Below are positions 29,664 to 41,300 of a DNA stretch of 64,000 nt, in pieces. The stretch spans positions 87,955 through 151,954 of the forward strand of contig NW_027331252.1 of assembly GCF_022965805.1 (NCBI RefSeq). The letters run 5' to 3'. The notes under the pieces were generated by a model. That model was not told where the DNA came from and made no database searches. It worked only from the letters and a program-made list of their open reading frames with translations. The position numbers were made by a program, and so were the translations under genes. The stretch is from Primulina eburnea (Eukaryota > Streptophyta > Magnoliopsida > Lamiales > Gesneriaceae). How positions within the stretch are numbered: the first letter of the stretch is position 1; every line of letters begins with the position of its first letter.

Positions 29664-31480
29664 AGTGGTATCAGAGCTTATGTTACGGATTTTGTGTAAT
29701 ATTTACGTAATATTATGTTGAGATCGATTTCTAACCGCATGAGTGTATTTTTGCAACAAATTCAAGGCCACATTTGGGGATTTTTTCGGCAGCTTGTTGC
29801 TGCCCATTTCGGGCAGCCCAAGCTGCCCGAAGGGCTGCCCGAAACGGGCAGCAAGGGCAGCCCTAGGGGCTGCCCGAAACGCCCCATCCTTTTAATAAAA
29901 TAAAAAAAAAAAATTTTTAAGTTGGCCGGAATCCGGCGACGGAGCTCCGGCGACGGCGATGACGCTAGGGTTTCCAAAAGTGTTTTGGAATATCAAAGTG
30001 TCATGGGCCTTGAGTTGTTGGGCCATTGGATGGCTAACATGTTTGTGAATTTTAAATGGGCTAAAAATGTTTTTGGTGAAAAATAAGTTTTTAGGGCCCA
30101 TAAGTTTAAAATTACAAAAGTTGCAAATTTTTCTCATAAAATAAATAATTGAAGTTGGACTTTAATTATTTATAGTAAATTGTGATTTATAAGAAATTCG
30201 GTTATAAATAAATTAATTGGAAAGTAGACAAAGGTGTTTGTATACTTTGTTAATTTAGTTTATAATCGTGGCGGTTAGTGATTGGATCAAGATATATAAT
30301 ATTGGATCAATTAATTATAGTGATAATTAATTGATGGTGTATGATATGTGATATTATGCATGAAGGATGATCAAAAGCCCAAGCCCAATTTGCTAGGTGT
30401 ATGCTAGGATATTTGTGTTGAATGATTGTAATAATTATCAATTTATCAAGTGGGCTTGGTTTATGGCCCGTTCCCACCCCATGAGATGTATCCCTATGTG
30501 CCATGGATATTTATTTGTAAATATTAGAATAGGGGAAGATCAAGATTGGAAGATGGTGGCCTTGGTGATTATGAAGATCGAAGACATGTAATATTGGATG
30601 CTAATGTAATAGTATAGTTGCATTGCATCCCGTGCATTTACCCTAGGATTGGACCTAGGCCCGTGTTTGGCTCACACGGGCCATTAGTTTTGGGGCGATT
30701 GATCATCCTTGTATTGTTTACTGTTTATAATATATGCATGATATGTTATAAATAATGAGTATGTGCGTTATTATTATGATAATAACAAAGTTGCATGAAT
30801 CCGGCAAACATACGATCAAACATGGCGAGCTTTTAAAATAAAATTAATGATGAGACCTTTCAAAATTAAAAACCCTCATTTTGAATAAGATTCAAAATTA
30901 ATATCAAGCCCGAAAAGGGGAATTATAAATTTGTTTATAATTTCCTTGTCTTCCATCGACAATGGGTGCATGATGAACGCTACCCGTACTCGGGGCTCGG
31001 CTCATATTATTGGGGGGGCCCTGGGTGCCGGAAAGCTGTGACATCCATTGACATGGTGATGTGAACTACGTGGAACTCCCATGATTTCGGCTCATATTAT
31101 TGAGGGAACTCATGGCGACCGTCCATTAAGGTTCAACATCGATGGGTAAGGCTTGACACGTGAAGATGAACGACGTCATATTATTGGGTCCTAATCAAAC
31201 GTGAGACAAAAGTTTACGTTAAGGGTTGCATTGTGATGCAATTGGAAACTACCTTTTAGGAATTGTGATTGGCTGATATTATTCGGGATCATAATTCGTT
31301 AATTGGACCTTACGTACCTACTGAGGAAAGGAGTTTCCCGTTTTCACTAGAGGGTAGTGAAAGATGTCAAAACAGTGGGAGCAAATATTTATGAAGTAAA
31401 AGTCCAAACTTCATATCTTACTAAATATTTAAAATAGTCATCAACATTTATCTGTTTTACTTTTCAGTACAAATTTGACA
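29664..31480 (+). other. K1 leader: PBS, GGGCAGCC palindromes, no coding content
   Basis: The PBS tggtatcagagc is at 29667-29678. Clustered inverted repeats of gggcagcc and ggctgccc occupy about 29800-29882. Four copies of (c)tcatattattg-like sequence lie at 31001, 31091, 31176 and 31274. A pyrimidine tract with CAG (gttttacttttcag, ending 31467) lies just before the gag ATG, and a donor-like GATAG|GT lies in the LTR at 29520/29521. Otherwise I see no gene here. Confidence 0.75.
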
Positions 31481-32341
31481 ATGTCTTCGATTCGCAATCC
31501 GATATCTGCAATACTCGACAAACACATGTTAACCAGACCTAATTACCTCACTTGGCTAAGAAACCTAAAAATCGTCTTGAATTCGGAAAGGGTAACATAT
31601 ACACTAACTCAGTCGCCCCCTGTTGAGGCTCCGACTGACTGCAATCCTGAGGAATTGCAGGCTTACAAGGAATGGTGTGACCATGACTTGATAGCCAGGT
31701 GTTATATGCTGACTTCTATGAACGATGAGCTTCAGAGGCGTTTTGAGGGTGCAAAGAGTGCTGCTGACATTCATTTGCATCTCAAAGAGCTCTTTGGTGA
31801 GCAAACACGACCTCTAAGGCATGCTACCGTCAAGGAGCTGATCACTTTGCGCATGCGAGATGGGGCCTCGGTCCATGAGCATGGCTTAAAGGTGATCGGG
31901 CTCGTGGACAAGCTCGTTGGCATGGATTTGATCTTGCCTTCGGAGTTGACCACGGACGTGTTGCTGTTATCGCTGCCTAGCTCATTTGATCCTTTTGTGG
32001 TGAACTTCAACATGAACAAGATGGAACCGACCCTTGAGGAGTTGGTGAACATGCTTGTTACGTTTGAATCCACCATCAAGAAAGAGAAGTTGGTTCTTTA
32101 TGTGGGTTCTTCATCTGGTACGAAGATTGATCCACATGGGAAGGGAAAGAAGAGTTCTTTCCAACGTCCCGAGAAGAACGTGCCCTTGTTGAGGCAATCT
32201 CCGAACCCTGTTGAGGCAGCCAGACCAGTTAAGGCTGACAAGACTAATGATGTATGTCATCACTGCAAGAAGCCTGGACATTGGAGGCGTAATTGCAAAG
32301 AATATCTTGCCCAGAAGTGTTCTGGAAACGGTATGTTCTAA
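31481..32341 (+). CDS. K1 Gag (Ty1/copia type), intact
   Basis: The ATG is at 31481 (MSSIRNPISAILDKHML). The N-terminal domain is typical of copia Gag (TRPNYLTWLRNLKIVLNSERV), followed by the UBN2-type region (LHLKELFGEQTRPLRHATVKELITLRM) and one zinc knuckle near residue 262 (CHHCKKPGHWRRNC). It ends at a TAA two codons after GNGMF, where K2 reads on into protease. K3 has the same stop, so this is a lineage trait and not fresh decay. It would form particles for a non-autonomous copia. Confidence 0.93.
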   Translation: MSSIRNPISAILDKHMLTRPNYLTWLRNLKIVLNSERVTYTLTQSPPVEAPTDCNPEELQAYKEWCDHDLIARCYMLTSMNDELQRRFEGAKSAADIHLHLKELFGEQTRPLRHATVKELITLRMRDGASVHEHGLKVIGLVDKLVGMDLILPSELTTDVLLLSLPSSFDPFVVNFNMNKMEPTLEELVNMLVTFESTIKKEKLVLYVGSSSGTKIDPHGKGKKSSFQRPEKNVPLLRQSPNPVEAARPVKADKTNDVCHHCKKPGHWRRNCKEYLAQKCSGNGMF

Positions 32342-34712
32342 ATTTAAGTAAACATTTTAATTAACTCTACTTCTTGGGTATTAGATACCGGTTGTGACTC
32401 ACATCTCTGTAATGGGTTACAGGTGATGGGAAGAAGTAGGAAGCTTAAGGAAGGTGTGACCTTCTTGAGGATGGGCAATGGAGCAAGAGTTGCTGCCAAG
32501 ACCTTAAGAGATGTTTACTTATTGTTGAACAATAGTTTAAGTTAATTAAGAGATGTTTTGTTTGTACCTGTTTGATGTAAAACATTGTTTCCATTTCTAT
32601 TGTGATAAAAATGGATATTCTTGTTTATTTAGCAAAGGTGTTTGCAACATTTACAAGAATGAATGTTTAATTGGTACTTGAGAACTTGAAAACGATCTCT
32701 ATAACTTAAAAGTAAAAGATATTCTACTAAATGTCCACTCAAAGGCAGATACCATATGAGATATGGATGGGTAAGCCTCCCAAATATTCTTATCTTAGAA
32801 TATGGGGAGCCCTGCTTATGTGAAGGAGGTAGTGGGAGATAAATTGGATTGTTGATCCATTTTATGTTACTTTGTGGGATATCCAAGGAATTAAGTTGGA
32901 TATCATTTCTATCATCCCCAAGAAACAAAAGTGTTTGTTTCTAGGAATGCAACCTTTTTGGAAAAGGATTTTCTATTGGATAGAAAAAGGGAGATGATAG
33001 AACTCGAAGAGGTTCGAGAGAAACCCACAATTATAGAACCCACACCCGATGAGCCAAGAGAGGAGATACAAGCTCCTAGCAGATACGAGAAAGTCTCGAG
33101 ACCACCTATGAGGTATGGTCAGCTTCTTGAAGAAGGCCATGATGAGCCTAACCATGGATGTGATCCATGGACCTTCAAGGAAGCGTTATCTGATGCCAAT
33201 TCATCCAAGTGACTTGAAGAAATGGAATCTGAGATGAATTCCATGCATTCGAACCAAGTGTAGGATCTTGTGGATCCACCTGTGGGAACTGTTCCCACAG
33301 GGACTTGGGGAGGATGGGAAGGTGTTGACCTTCAAGGCGCGATTGGTGGCAAAAGGATGTACTCAAAGACAAGGAGTTGACTTTGAGGAAACCTTTTCCC
33401 AATCGCAATGTTCAAGTCCATAAGGATTTTATTAGCCATAGCTGCATAGTATGACTATGAGATATGGCAGATGGATGTCAAGACAAACTTTCTTAAATGG
33501 GGATTTTAAGAAAGTTATTTACATGTCTAAACCTGAAGGGTTTACATCTATCGGAAGTGAGCATATGGTATGCAAACTTCAGAGATCTATTTATGATCTA
33601 AAGCAGGCATCTAGGAGTTGGAACCTCAGATTCGACAGTACAATCAAATAGTTTGATTTACTGTAGAATCATGAGGGACCCTATGTGTATAAGAAGGTCA
33701 GTGGGAGTGTTGTGACATTCCTGGTGCTTTATGTTGATGACATTCTAATCATTGGGAATGATGTAGGAATGTTGCAATCAACAAAGATATGGTTAGCGAG
33801 TAAGTTCTCGATGCAGGACTTGGGTGAAGCATCTTTTGTATTGGGATACATATCTATAGAGATAGATCGAAAAGATGGCTTGGTCTCACCCAGTCCACAT
33901 ACATGATACCATCGTGAAGCGGTTCTCGATGGATGCGTCCTTGAGAGGACATCTACCAATGTGTCATGGCGTGTCCCTATCCAAGTCTGTCTCCTGAGAC
34001 TGATGCAGAGATAGTGGCGATGACACGCATTCCGTATGCTTCGGCAAATGGTAGCATCATGTATGGGATGATATCTACACGTCCTGACGTGGCGTTTTCA
34101 CTATGTGTAGTGAAGAGATATCAATCGAACCCCGGTCTTCCACACTATAAAGCTGTGAAAGACATCCTCAAGTTGTTGAGAAGGACCAATAAGTTGTTCT
34201 TGGTCTATGGGGGTAGAGAACTGAAATTGGAAGGCTATACCGACTCTAGCTTCCAAAGCGATATCGATAACCTGAAGTCAACCTCTAGTTTTGTATTCAT
34301 GCTCAAAGGTGCTGCTGTCTCTTGGAAGAGTTCCAAGCTAGACAATATTACGGATTCCAGCACAGAGGCCGAATACATTGCTGCATGAGATGCAGCAAGA
34401 GAGGCTGTTTGGATAAAGAATTTCGTCTAAGAGTTGGACGTAATTCCTAATGAAGTTGCTCCTGTCCCGGTGTTGTGTGACAACACGGGAGCTTTAGCTC
34501 AAGCAAAGGAGACAAGGTCTCATCAGAAATCCAAACTCGTATTGAGAAAGTACCACATCCTCGGAGAGATTGTGGAAAGAAGAGTAGTGTCTATTGACAA
34601 TGTCGGCTCCGCAGATTATGTTGTTGATCCACTAGCTAAGCCTTTACCTAGACCATTATTCGACAAGCATCGCGAATCAATGGGTTTAATGCACATGGGT
34701 AGTTGGCTCTAG
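32342..34712 (+). pseudogene. K1 pol remnant (protease, RT, RNase H; integrase deleted)
   Basis: The protease motif survives (LDTGCDSHLCNG, about 32380). The frame breaks near 32540-32580. At about 32733 the text jumps from the pre-integrase region to PYEIWMGKPP, deleting the whole catalytic integrase. RT pieces follow ([29 protein letters not shown] at about 33727) with stops and frameshifts, including TAG for a tryptophan near 33449. RNase H is fairly well kept (33966-34388, AEYIAA; 34434-34712). The junction and stops recur in K3. Confidence 0.88.
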
Positions 34713-34726
34713 TGCAAGTGGGAGAT
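34711..34726 (+). other. K1 polypurine tract
   Basis: agtgcaagtgggagat directly before the 3' LTR TG; its complement stands next to the K3 left LTR at 48342. Confidence 0.8.
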
Positions 34727-36943
34727 TGTTAGAGTAGGTGCACGTCGAGCCAAGTGTTAGCCGAGTGTTCACAATGAAACTCTATGTGTAAGCAGTCTTT
34801 ATTTTAATAATATTTGAAATTATTATTTTGGCAAATCTTTATCTGTATACCCATGCTAGCTGCATAGATAAAGCCCTTGAATATACAAATAGTAGAAAGA
34901 ATATGAGATGCTCATATGATGAGTATCATGAAACTCATATTTGTAATACTGTATATTCTAAACGGTTCCTAGTCGATTCAGCCGCCACTAAGAAGGATAT
35001 AGGCCGCTCGAGTTAGAGACTAGTATCTGCGATGTGAGTACCATGTTTCATTGGTAAGGGGACATTGTGATGTCCGAACATGCAGATAGGTGCTCCTTGT
35101 AGAGTGCACTGAACAACCCTCCATAAAAGGACTTTCCAAGTGGTTCTCACTTATCGAGTGGAAAAGTCCTGGTTTATGGTTGTACAGAATTAGTCCTTAT
35201 GACCCGAGACAACATTGAGACTCTATGTGCTAGAATTACACTTTGACTTGTTTACCGACTCTCATGGGATCATCAGGTGGCAAGGTTGGGTGTTCTGTCG
35301 AAACACATAGGAGTCGATGCATTGTAGTCGGGGATTCACCGCTTACCTTCGGGTATGGATATCCTATGTGTTATCATGTGTATGTAGATCGAAATCTCTG
35401 GCCAGAGTATGGTTGTAATTATGAAAGGTGTTTCATAGATTACACCATCGATGCAACTACGACATGACACATAGTATCGATTCATTGACAACTCTCGATA
35501 AACCAATGGTTGTCGAATCGATCGGGATATATGAGTTGAAGGGACCGTACTGTACGCTAACCATAATTGAATGGTTCTTGCAGGCACTATCATGTGATAC
35601 CTAGGGAATCACGTAAGCGATGCTGCTAGGCGTTTAACGTGATTGGTTGGGTACTATCAGACTTGAGTTCTGACGTTCTTACTATCAAGGAGTTGATAAG
35701 TAAGAATGGAGCAATTGGGGTATGCTCGAATAAGGACATGTTTAGTCCGAATCACATGGAGATGTGAACCCACGGCTAGTTGTATCAATGAACCATTGAG
35801 GGCCACACAAGTACTAGCTTTGTAAATCCCGATGAGAAGTAAATTAGTTCAATGTGTTGAACGGCTTATAAAGGTGTTTATAAGCGTAAGTAAAATTTAG
35901 AAGTATGACTTCTATAAAGGAGAAAATTAGTTCAATGTGTTGAACGGCTTATAAAGGTGTTTATAAGCGTAAGTAAAATTTAGAAGTATGACTTCTATAA
36001 AGAAAGAAAATAGTTCAAAGTGTTGAACGGCTTATAAATGTGTTTATAAGTGTAAGGAAAAATAGAAGTATGACTTCTATGAGAGAAATGTAAATTTTGA
36101 TTTATGGAAGTGTTCCTAAATTAAAATTTGGCCAGAGAATAATGCAATTGAAAATTGTGATTTTCATAAATATTATTATGGACTAAATAAATTAATTCAA
36201 GTGTTGAATTAATTAAATACTAGTGGACCTAGTAGAGTCAAAATAATTAAATTAATTCAAGTGTTGAATTAATTAAATTATATTGAGTCTTGTAGAGCTC
36301 AATTTAAATTAATTATTTAACTAGTGGGACTTGGGTAAATTCAAGTAATGTTTAATTAGTCTCAAATATGTTTGAGATAATTAAATTTAGTCCATGGTTT
36401 TTTATTTGATAAAAAACTATATAATATACATGCATGGGAGGTGAAGAGTTGGGGAATACTTTTGATTAAAATAATACATGGCATGCAACTTTTTGGAACT
36501 ACTTTTTGCACCCCCAAGACAACTCATTCTCCCCCATTCTCACATGGTGATGGCCGAAATCTATCTCTCACATTCTCCTCCCAAAATTTTCTCCCTTTTG
36601 TTCTTCAAATTGTTGAAGAATAAAATACTTCTCTTTGAAAAATCTTCTTGTTTTTCTAGTGCAAAACAAGAAGGGATTTACCTAGTTGGTGGTGGGCTTA
36701 ATTTTGGAGTAAGGAGGAGGCTTGAAGATCTTCATCCATTCAAGAGCTTTGTTGTTTAACAACAAAGTTGGAGCCACAATCAACTTTTAAAGTTGATAGG
36801 TATACTTTCTAAACATCCTATGTATGTTTTTGAGATTTTTGTAAATATTGCACAACTTCTTTTGGTGGCCGAAATTTCCCCTTAAAAATTTGATTTTTAT
36901 GCTTCCGTTGCGTTTCCGGCCACCGTAAACCGGTCCGCTTTCA
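34727..36943 (+). mobile_element. K1 3' LTR (2217 bp)
   Basis: Near-identical to 27450-29663. Differences seen include one extra G near 35059, an altered segment near 36001 (aaagaaagaaaa), one missing A near 36134, one extra C near 36576 and one extra A near 36930. Followed by TSD ccatg. Confidence 0.95.
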
Positions 36944-37320
36944 CCATGCTCCCCTGTCGAAGCTCCAAGAACTCCGTAACCTTCCTCGCTCGAAGTGCGT
37001 CGGGGAAATACTTGTCGTAGAACAGGTCAGTGAACTCTGACCACTTCAGTGTCGAGACATCAACTCCAACTCTGGTCGCATTCCACCAAATGCGAGCAGC
37101 TTTAACCAACATGAATATAGCACAGCTGATACGGTCTCTAATCCTTGTAGTGGAGATGATCAAAGATCGCCTCTAGAGCCTTGACCCACTCAACTGCAAC
37201 TAAAGGATCAGTGCTCCACTGAAACAACTCTGGCGGATCCATCCTCTTAGAAGCAGGAAAATCTAGGCATCGGTGCCAACATTAGCAACCTGCCCCCTCT
37301 AGCCTGACCTCGTCACTGGA
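36944..37320 (-). pseudogene. Element C Gag, N-terminal part, and its upstream edge
   Basis: Minus-strand Gag text with RIWWNATRVGVDVSTLKWSEFTDLF as separate recognisable segments and FLELRQGSM running up to the K1 insertion site. Before it, a DPPELFQWSTDPLVAVEWV-like start lies near 37170-37250, interrupted by a TAG near 37141. The sequence is then lost in the run of N, so the leader and 5' LTR of C are not visible. Confidence 0.8.
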
Positions 37321-38155
37321 NNNNNNNNNNNNNNNNNNNNNNNNNNNNNNNNNNNNNNNNNNNNNNNNNNNNNNNNNNNNNNNNNNNNNNNNNNNNNNNN
37401 NNNNNNNNNNNNNNNNNNNNNNNNNNNNNNNNNNNNNNNNNNNNNNNNNNNNNNNNNNNNNNNNNNNNNNNNNNNNNNNNNNNNNNNNNNNNNNNNNNNN
37501 NNNNNNNNNNNNNNNNNNNNNNNNNNNNNNNNNNNNNNNNNNNNNNNNNNNNNNNNNNNNNNNNNNNNNNNNNNNNNNNNNNNNNNNNNNNNNNNNNNNN
37601 NNNNNNNNNNNNNNNNNNNNNNNNNNNNNNNNNNNNNNNNNNNNNNNNNNNNNNNNNNNNNNNNNNNNNNNNNNNNNNNNNNNNNNNNNNNNNNNNNNNN
37701 NNNNNNNNNNNNNNNNNNNNNNNNNNNNNNNNNNNNNNNNNNNNNNNNNNNNNNNNNNNNNNNNNNNNNNNNNNNNNNNNNNNNNNNNNNNNNNNNNNNN
37801 NNNNNNNNNNNNNNNNNNNNNNNNNNNNNNNNNNNNNNNNNNNNNNNNNNNNNNNNNNNNNNNNNNNNNNNNNNNNNNNNNNNNNNNNNNNNNNNNNNNN
37901 NNNNNNNNNNNNNNNNNNNNNNNNNNNNNNNNNNNNNNNNNNNNNNNNNNNNNNNNNNNNNNNNNNNNNNNNNNNNNNNNNNNNNNNNNNNNNNNNNNNN
38001 NNNNNNNNNNNNNNNNNNNNNNNNNNNNNNNNNNNNNNNNNNNNNNNNNNNNNNNNNNNNNNNNNNNNNNNNNNNNNNNNNNNNNNNNNNNNNNNNNNNN
38101 NNNNNNNNNNNNNNNNNNNNNNNNNNNNNNNNNNNNNNNNNNNNNNNNNNNNNNN
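37321..38155. other. Assembly gap, 835 N
   Basis: A run of N. By the nesting logic it should hide the end of K2 RNase H and its 3' LTR (about 2.1 kb), the B PBS and 5' LTR (about 1.9 kb), the rest of K4 and the 5' end of C. The stated length is too short for that. Confidence 0.95.
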
Positions 38156-38336
38156 GAGCAACTCCATTTGGAATGACGCCCAACTCTTGGACGAAATTCC
38201 TAATCCAAACGGCCTCCTTTGCTGCAGCCGATGCAGCAATGTATTCTGCCTCAGTGGTGGAATCCGCAGTACTGTCTTGCTTGGAACTCTTCCAAGAGAC
38301 AGCACCACCATTGAGCATGAATATGAATCCGGAGGT
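38156..38336 (-). pseudogene. K2 RNase H C-terminal part, beyond an in-frame stop
   Basis: Continues the frame of the upstream Pol after a TAA: FMLNGGAVSWKSSKQDS, TEAEYIAASAAAKEAVW and so on up to the gap. In K1 the codon at that place is TCA (serine), so a single C-to-A change explains the stop. K3 has the same TAA. Confidence 0.88.
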
Positions 38337-41300
38337 TTACTTCGAGTCATCAACATCGCTTTGGAAGCTAGAGTCGGTATAGCCTTCCAATTTCAATTCT
38401 CCACCCCCATAGACCAAGAACAACTTATTGGTCCTTCTCAAATACTTGAGGATGTCTTTCACAGCTTTCCAGTGTGGAAGACCAGGGTTGGATTGATATC
38501 TACTCACTACACTTAGTGCAAAAGCCACGTCAGGACGTGTAGATATCATCCCATACATGATGCTACCAATAGCCGAAGCATACGGAATACGTGTCATCGC
38601 CGCTATCTCTGCATCAGTCTTGGGAGACATAGACTTGGATAGGGACACGCCATGACACATTGGTAGATGTCCTTTCTTGGACTCGTCCATCGAGAACCGC
38701 TTCACGATGGTATCAATGTATGTGGACTGGGTGAGACCAAGCAATCTTTTTGATCTATCTCTATAAATCTGTATTCCCAATACAAAAGATGCTTCACCCA
38801 AGTCCAGCATTGAGAACTTACTTGCTAACCATATCTTTGTTGATTGCAACATTCCTACATCATTCCCAATGAGTAGAATGTCATCAACATAAAGAACAAG
38901 GAATGTCACAGCACTCCCACTGACCTTCTTATACACACAGGGTTCTTCAGGATTCTTAGTAAAACCAAACTCTTTGATTGTACTATCGAATCTGAGGTTC
39001 CAGCTCCTAGATGCCTGCTTAAGACCATAAATAGATCTTTGAAGTTTGCATACCATATGCTCACTTCCGATAGATGTAAACCCTTCAGGTTGAGACATGT
39101 AAATCTCTTCCTTAATATCCCCATTAAGGAAGGCAGTCTTGACATCCATCTGCCATATCTCATAGTCATACCATGCAGCTATGGCTAGCAAAATCCTAAT
39201 GGACTTGAACATCGCAACTGGAGAAAAGGTTTCCTCATAGTCAACACCTTGCCTTTGAGTATACCCTTTTGCAACCAGTCGCGCCTTGAAGGTCAATACC
39301 TTCCCATCCGCCCCAAGTTTCCTCTTGTAAATCCATTTACACCCTATGGGAACAATTCCCTCAGGTGGATCCACGAGATTCCACACTTGGTTCGAATGCA
39401 TGGAATTCATCTCAGATTCCATTGCTTCAAGCCATTTGGATGAATCGGCATCAGATAACGCTTCCTTGAATGTCCTTGGATCACATCCAAGATTAGGCTC
39501 ATCATGGCCCTCTTCAAGAAGCAGACCATACCTCACAGGTGGTCTCGAGACTCTCTCGGTTCTTCTAGGAGCTTGTATCTCCTCACTTGGCTTCTCGGGT
39601 GTGGGTTCTACAACTGTGGGTGTCTCTCGAACCTCTTCGAGTTCTATCATCTTGCCTTTTCTATCCAATAGAAATTCCCTTTCCAGAAAGGTTGCGTGCC
39701 TAGAAACAAACACCTTTGTTTCTTGAGGATGATAGAAATAATATCCAGCTGAATTCCTTGGATATCCCACAAAGTAGCATAAAATGGATCGACAGTCCAA
39801 TTTATCTCCCACTGCCTGCTTCACATAAGCAGGGCACCCCCATATTCTAAAATAAGAATATTTGGGTGGCTTACCCATCCATATCTCATATGGTGTCTTA
39901 TCAACTGCTTTTGTATGGACATGGTTCAACAACAGTGCCGCTGTCTCAAGCGCATATCCCCAAAAAGATGGCGGCAACTCCGTGAACCCCATCATAGACC
40001 GAACCATATCCATCAAAGTCCGGTTACGACGCTCCGAAACACCATTCAACTGCGGTGTAGCGGGCGGAGTCCACTGCGAGAGAATCCCATTCTCTCTAAG
40101 ATACTCTTGGAACTCGGCACTCAAGTACTCACCACCTCGATCCGATCGAAGTGTCTTGATGCTTCGTCCCAATTGTTTCTCTACTTCACTTCTGAATTCT
40201 TTGAACCTTTCAAAGGCTTCAGACTTGTATTTCATCAAATACACATACCCATACCTCGAATGGTCATCGGTAAAGGTGATGAAGTAAGAATGTCCATGCT
40301 TAGTGGTGATGCTAAGCGGACCGCACACATCGGTATGGATCAAATCCAATAACCCTTTGGCTCGCTCCGCATGGCCCTTAAAGGGAATTTTGGTCATCTT
40401 TCCTTTTAGACAGGATTCACAAGTCGTGAGAGCATTAATATCGGACATATCAAACATGCCAACTCCCACTAACTTGTTCATCCTTCTTAGGGATATATGA
40501 CCTAATCGAGCATGCCATAATTGTGCCGAATTAAGAGTATCTTGTTTGCGCTTATTTGTTGTTGTTATTGTTTGGACATTGTTAAGTGGAATATCTTTTA
40601 ATTTTAAGGTGTAGAGATTGTTTTCAAGTTCACCGGTACCAACTAAACATTCATTCTTGTAAATATTGCAAACACCTTTGCCAAATAAACAACAAAATCC
40701 ATCGATATCAAGCATAGGAATGGAAATAATGTTTTTGATCAAGTCTGGTACAAATAAAACATCTCTTAAAACCAAATTAAAATCATTGTTCAAACATAAA
40801 TAAACATCTCCCACAGCCTTGCCAGCAACCCTTGCTCCATTGCCCAACCTCAAGAAGGTCTCACCTTCCCTGAGCTTCCTACTTCTTCCCATCACCTGCA
40901 AATCATTACAGAGATGTGAGCCACAGCCGGTATCCAATACCCAAGAAGTAGAGTTAATGGAGATATTCACTTCAATGTAGAACATACCTTTGCCAGAACC
41001 CTTCTGCGCAAGATATTCCCTGCAGTTACGCCTCCAATGTCCAGGCTTCTTGCAGTGGTGACAGATGTCAACAGTCTTCTCAGCCTTGGCTGGCGCGGCT
41101 GCCACTACGGGACTCGGAGTCTGCCTCTTCAAGGGCTCGCTCTTCTTGGGGCGCTGGAAAGAACGCTTCTTTCCCTTCCCATGTGGACCGGTCATCGTGC
41201 CAGATGAAGAGCCCACATAAAGAACCGACTTCTCCTTCTTGATGGTAGACTCAAAGGTCACAAGCATGTTCACCAACTCTTCAAGGCTGGGCTCGAGCTT

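Larger units (their letters stand above)
27450..36943 (+). mobile_element. K1: complete Ty1/copia element, defective pol (9494 bp)
   Basis: 5' LTR 27450-29663, PBS 29667-29678, leader to 31480, gag 31481-32341, broken pol 32342-34712, polypurine tract 34711-34726, 3' LTR 34727-36943. TSD ccatg at 27445-27449 and 36944-36948; it splits the Gag of C. I saw only about seven differences between the two 2.2-kb LTRs, so the copy is young although its pol is ruined. Confidence 0.95.

Noticed and set aside
37299..38356. 339- and 347-codon ORFs across the N run
   Set aside because: They exist only because N is read as open; the flanks are unrelated (C gag edge and K2 RNase H).
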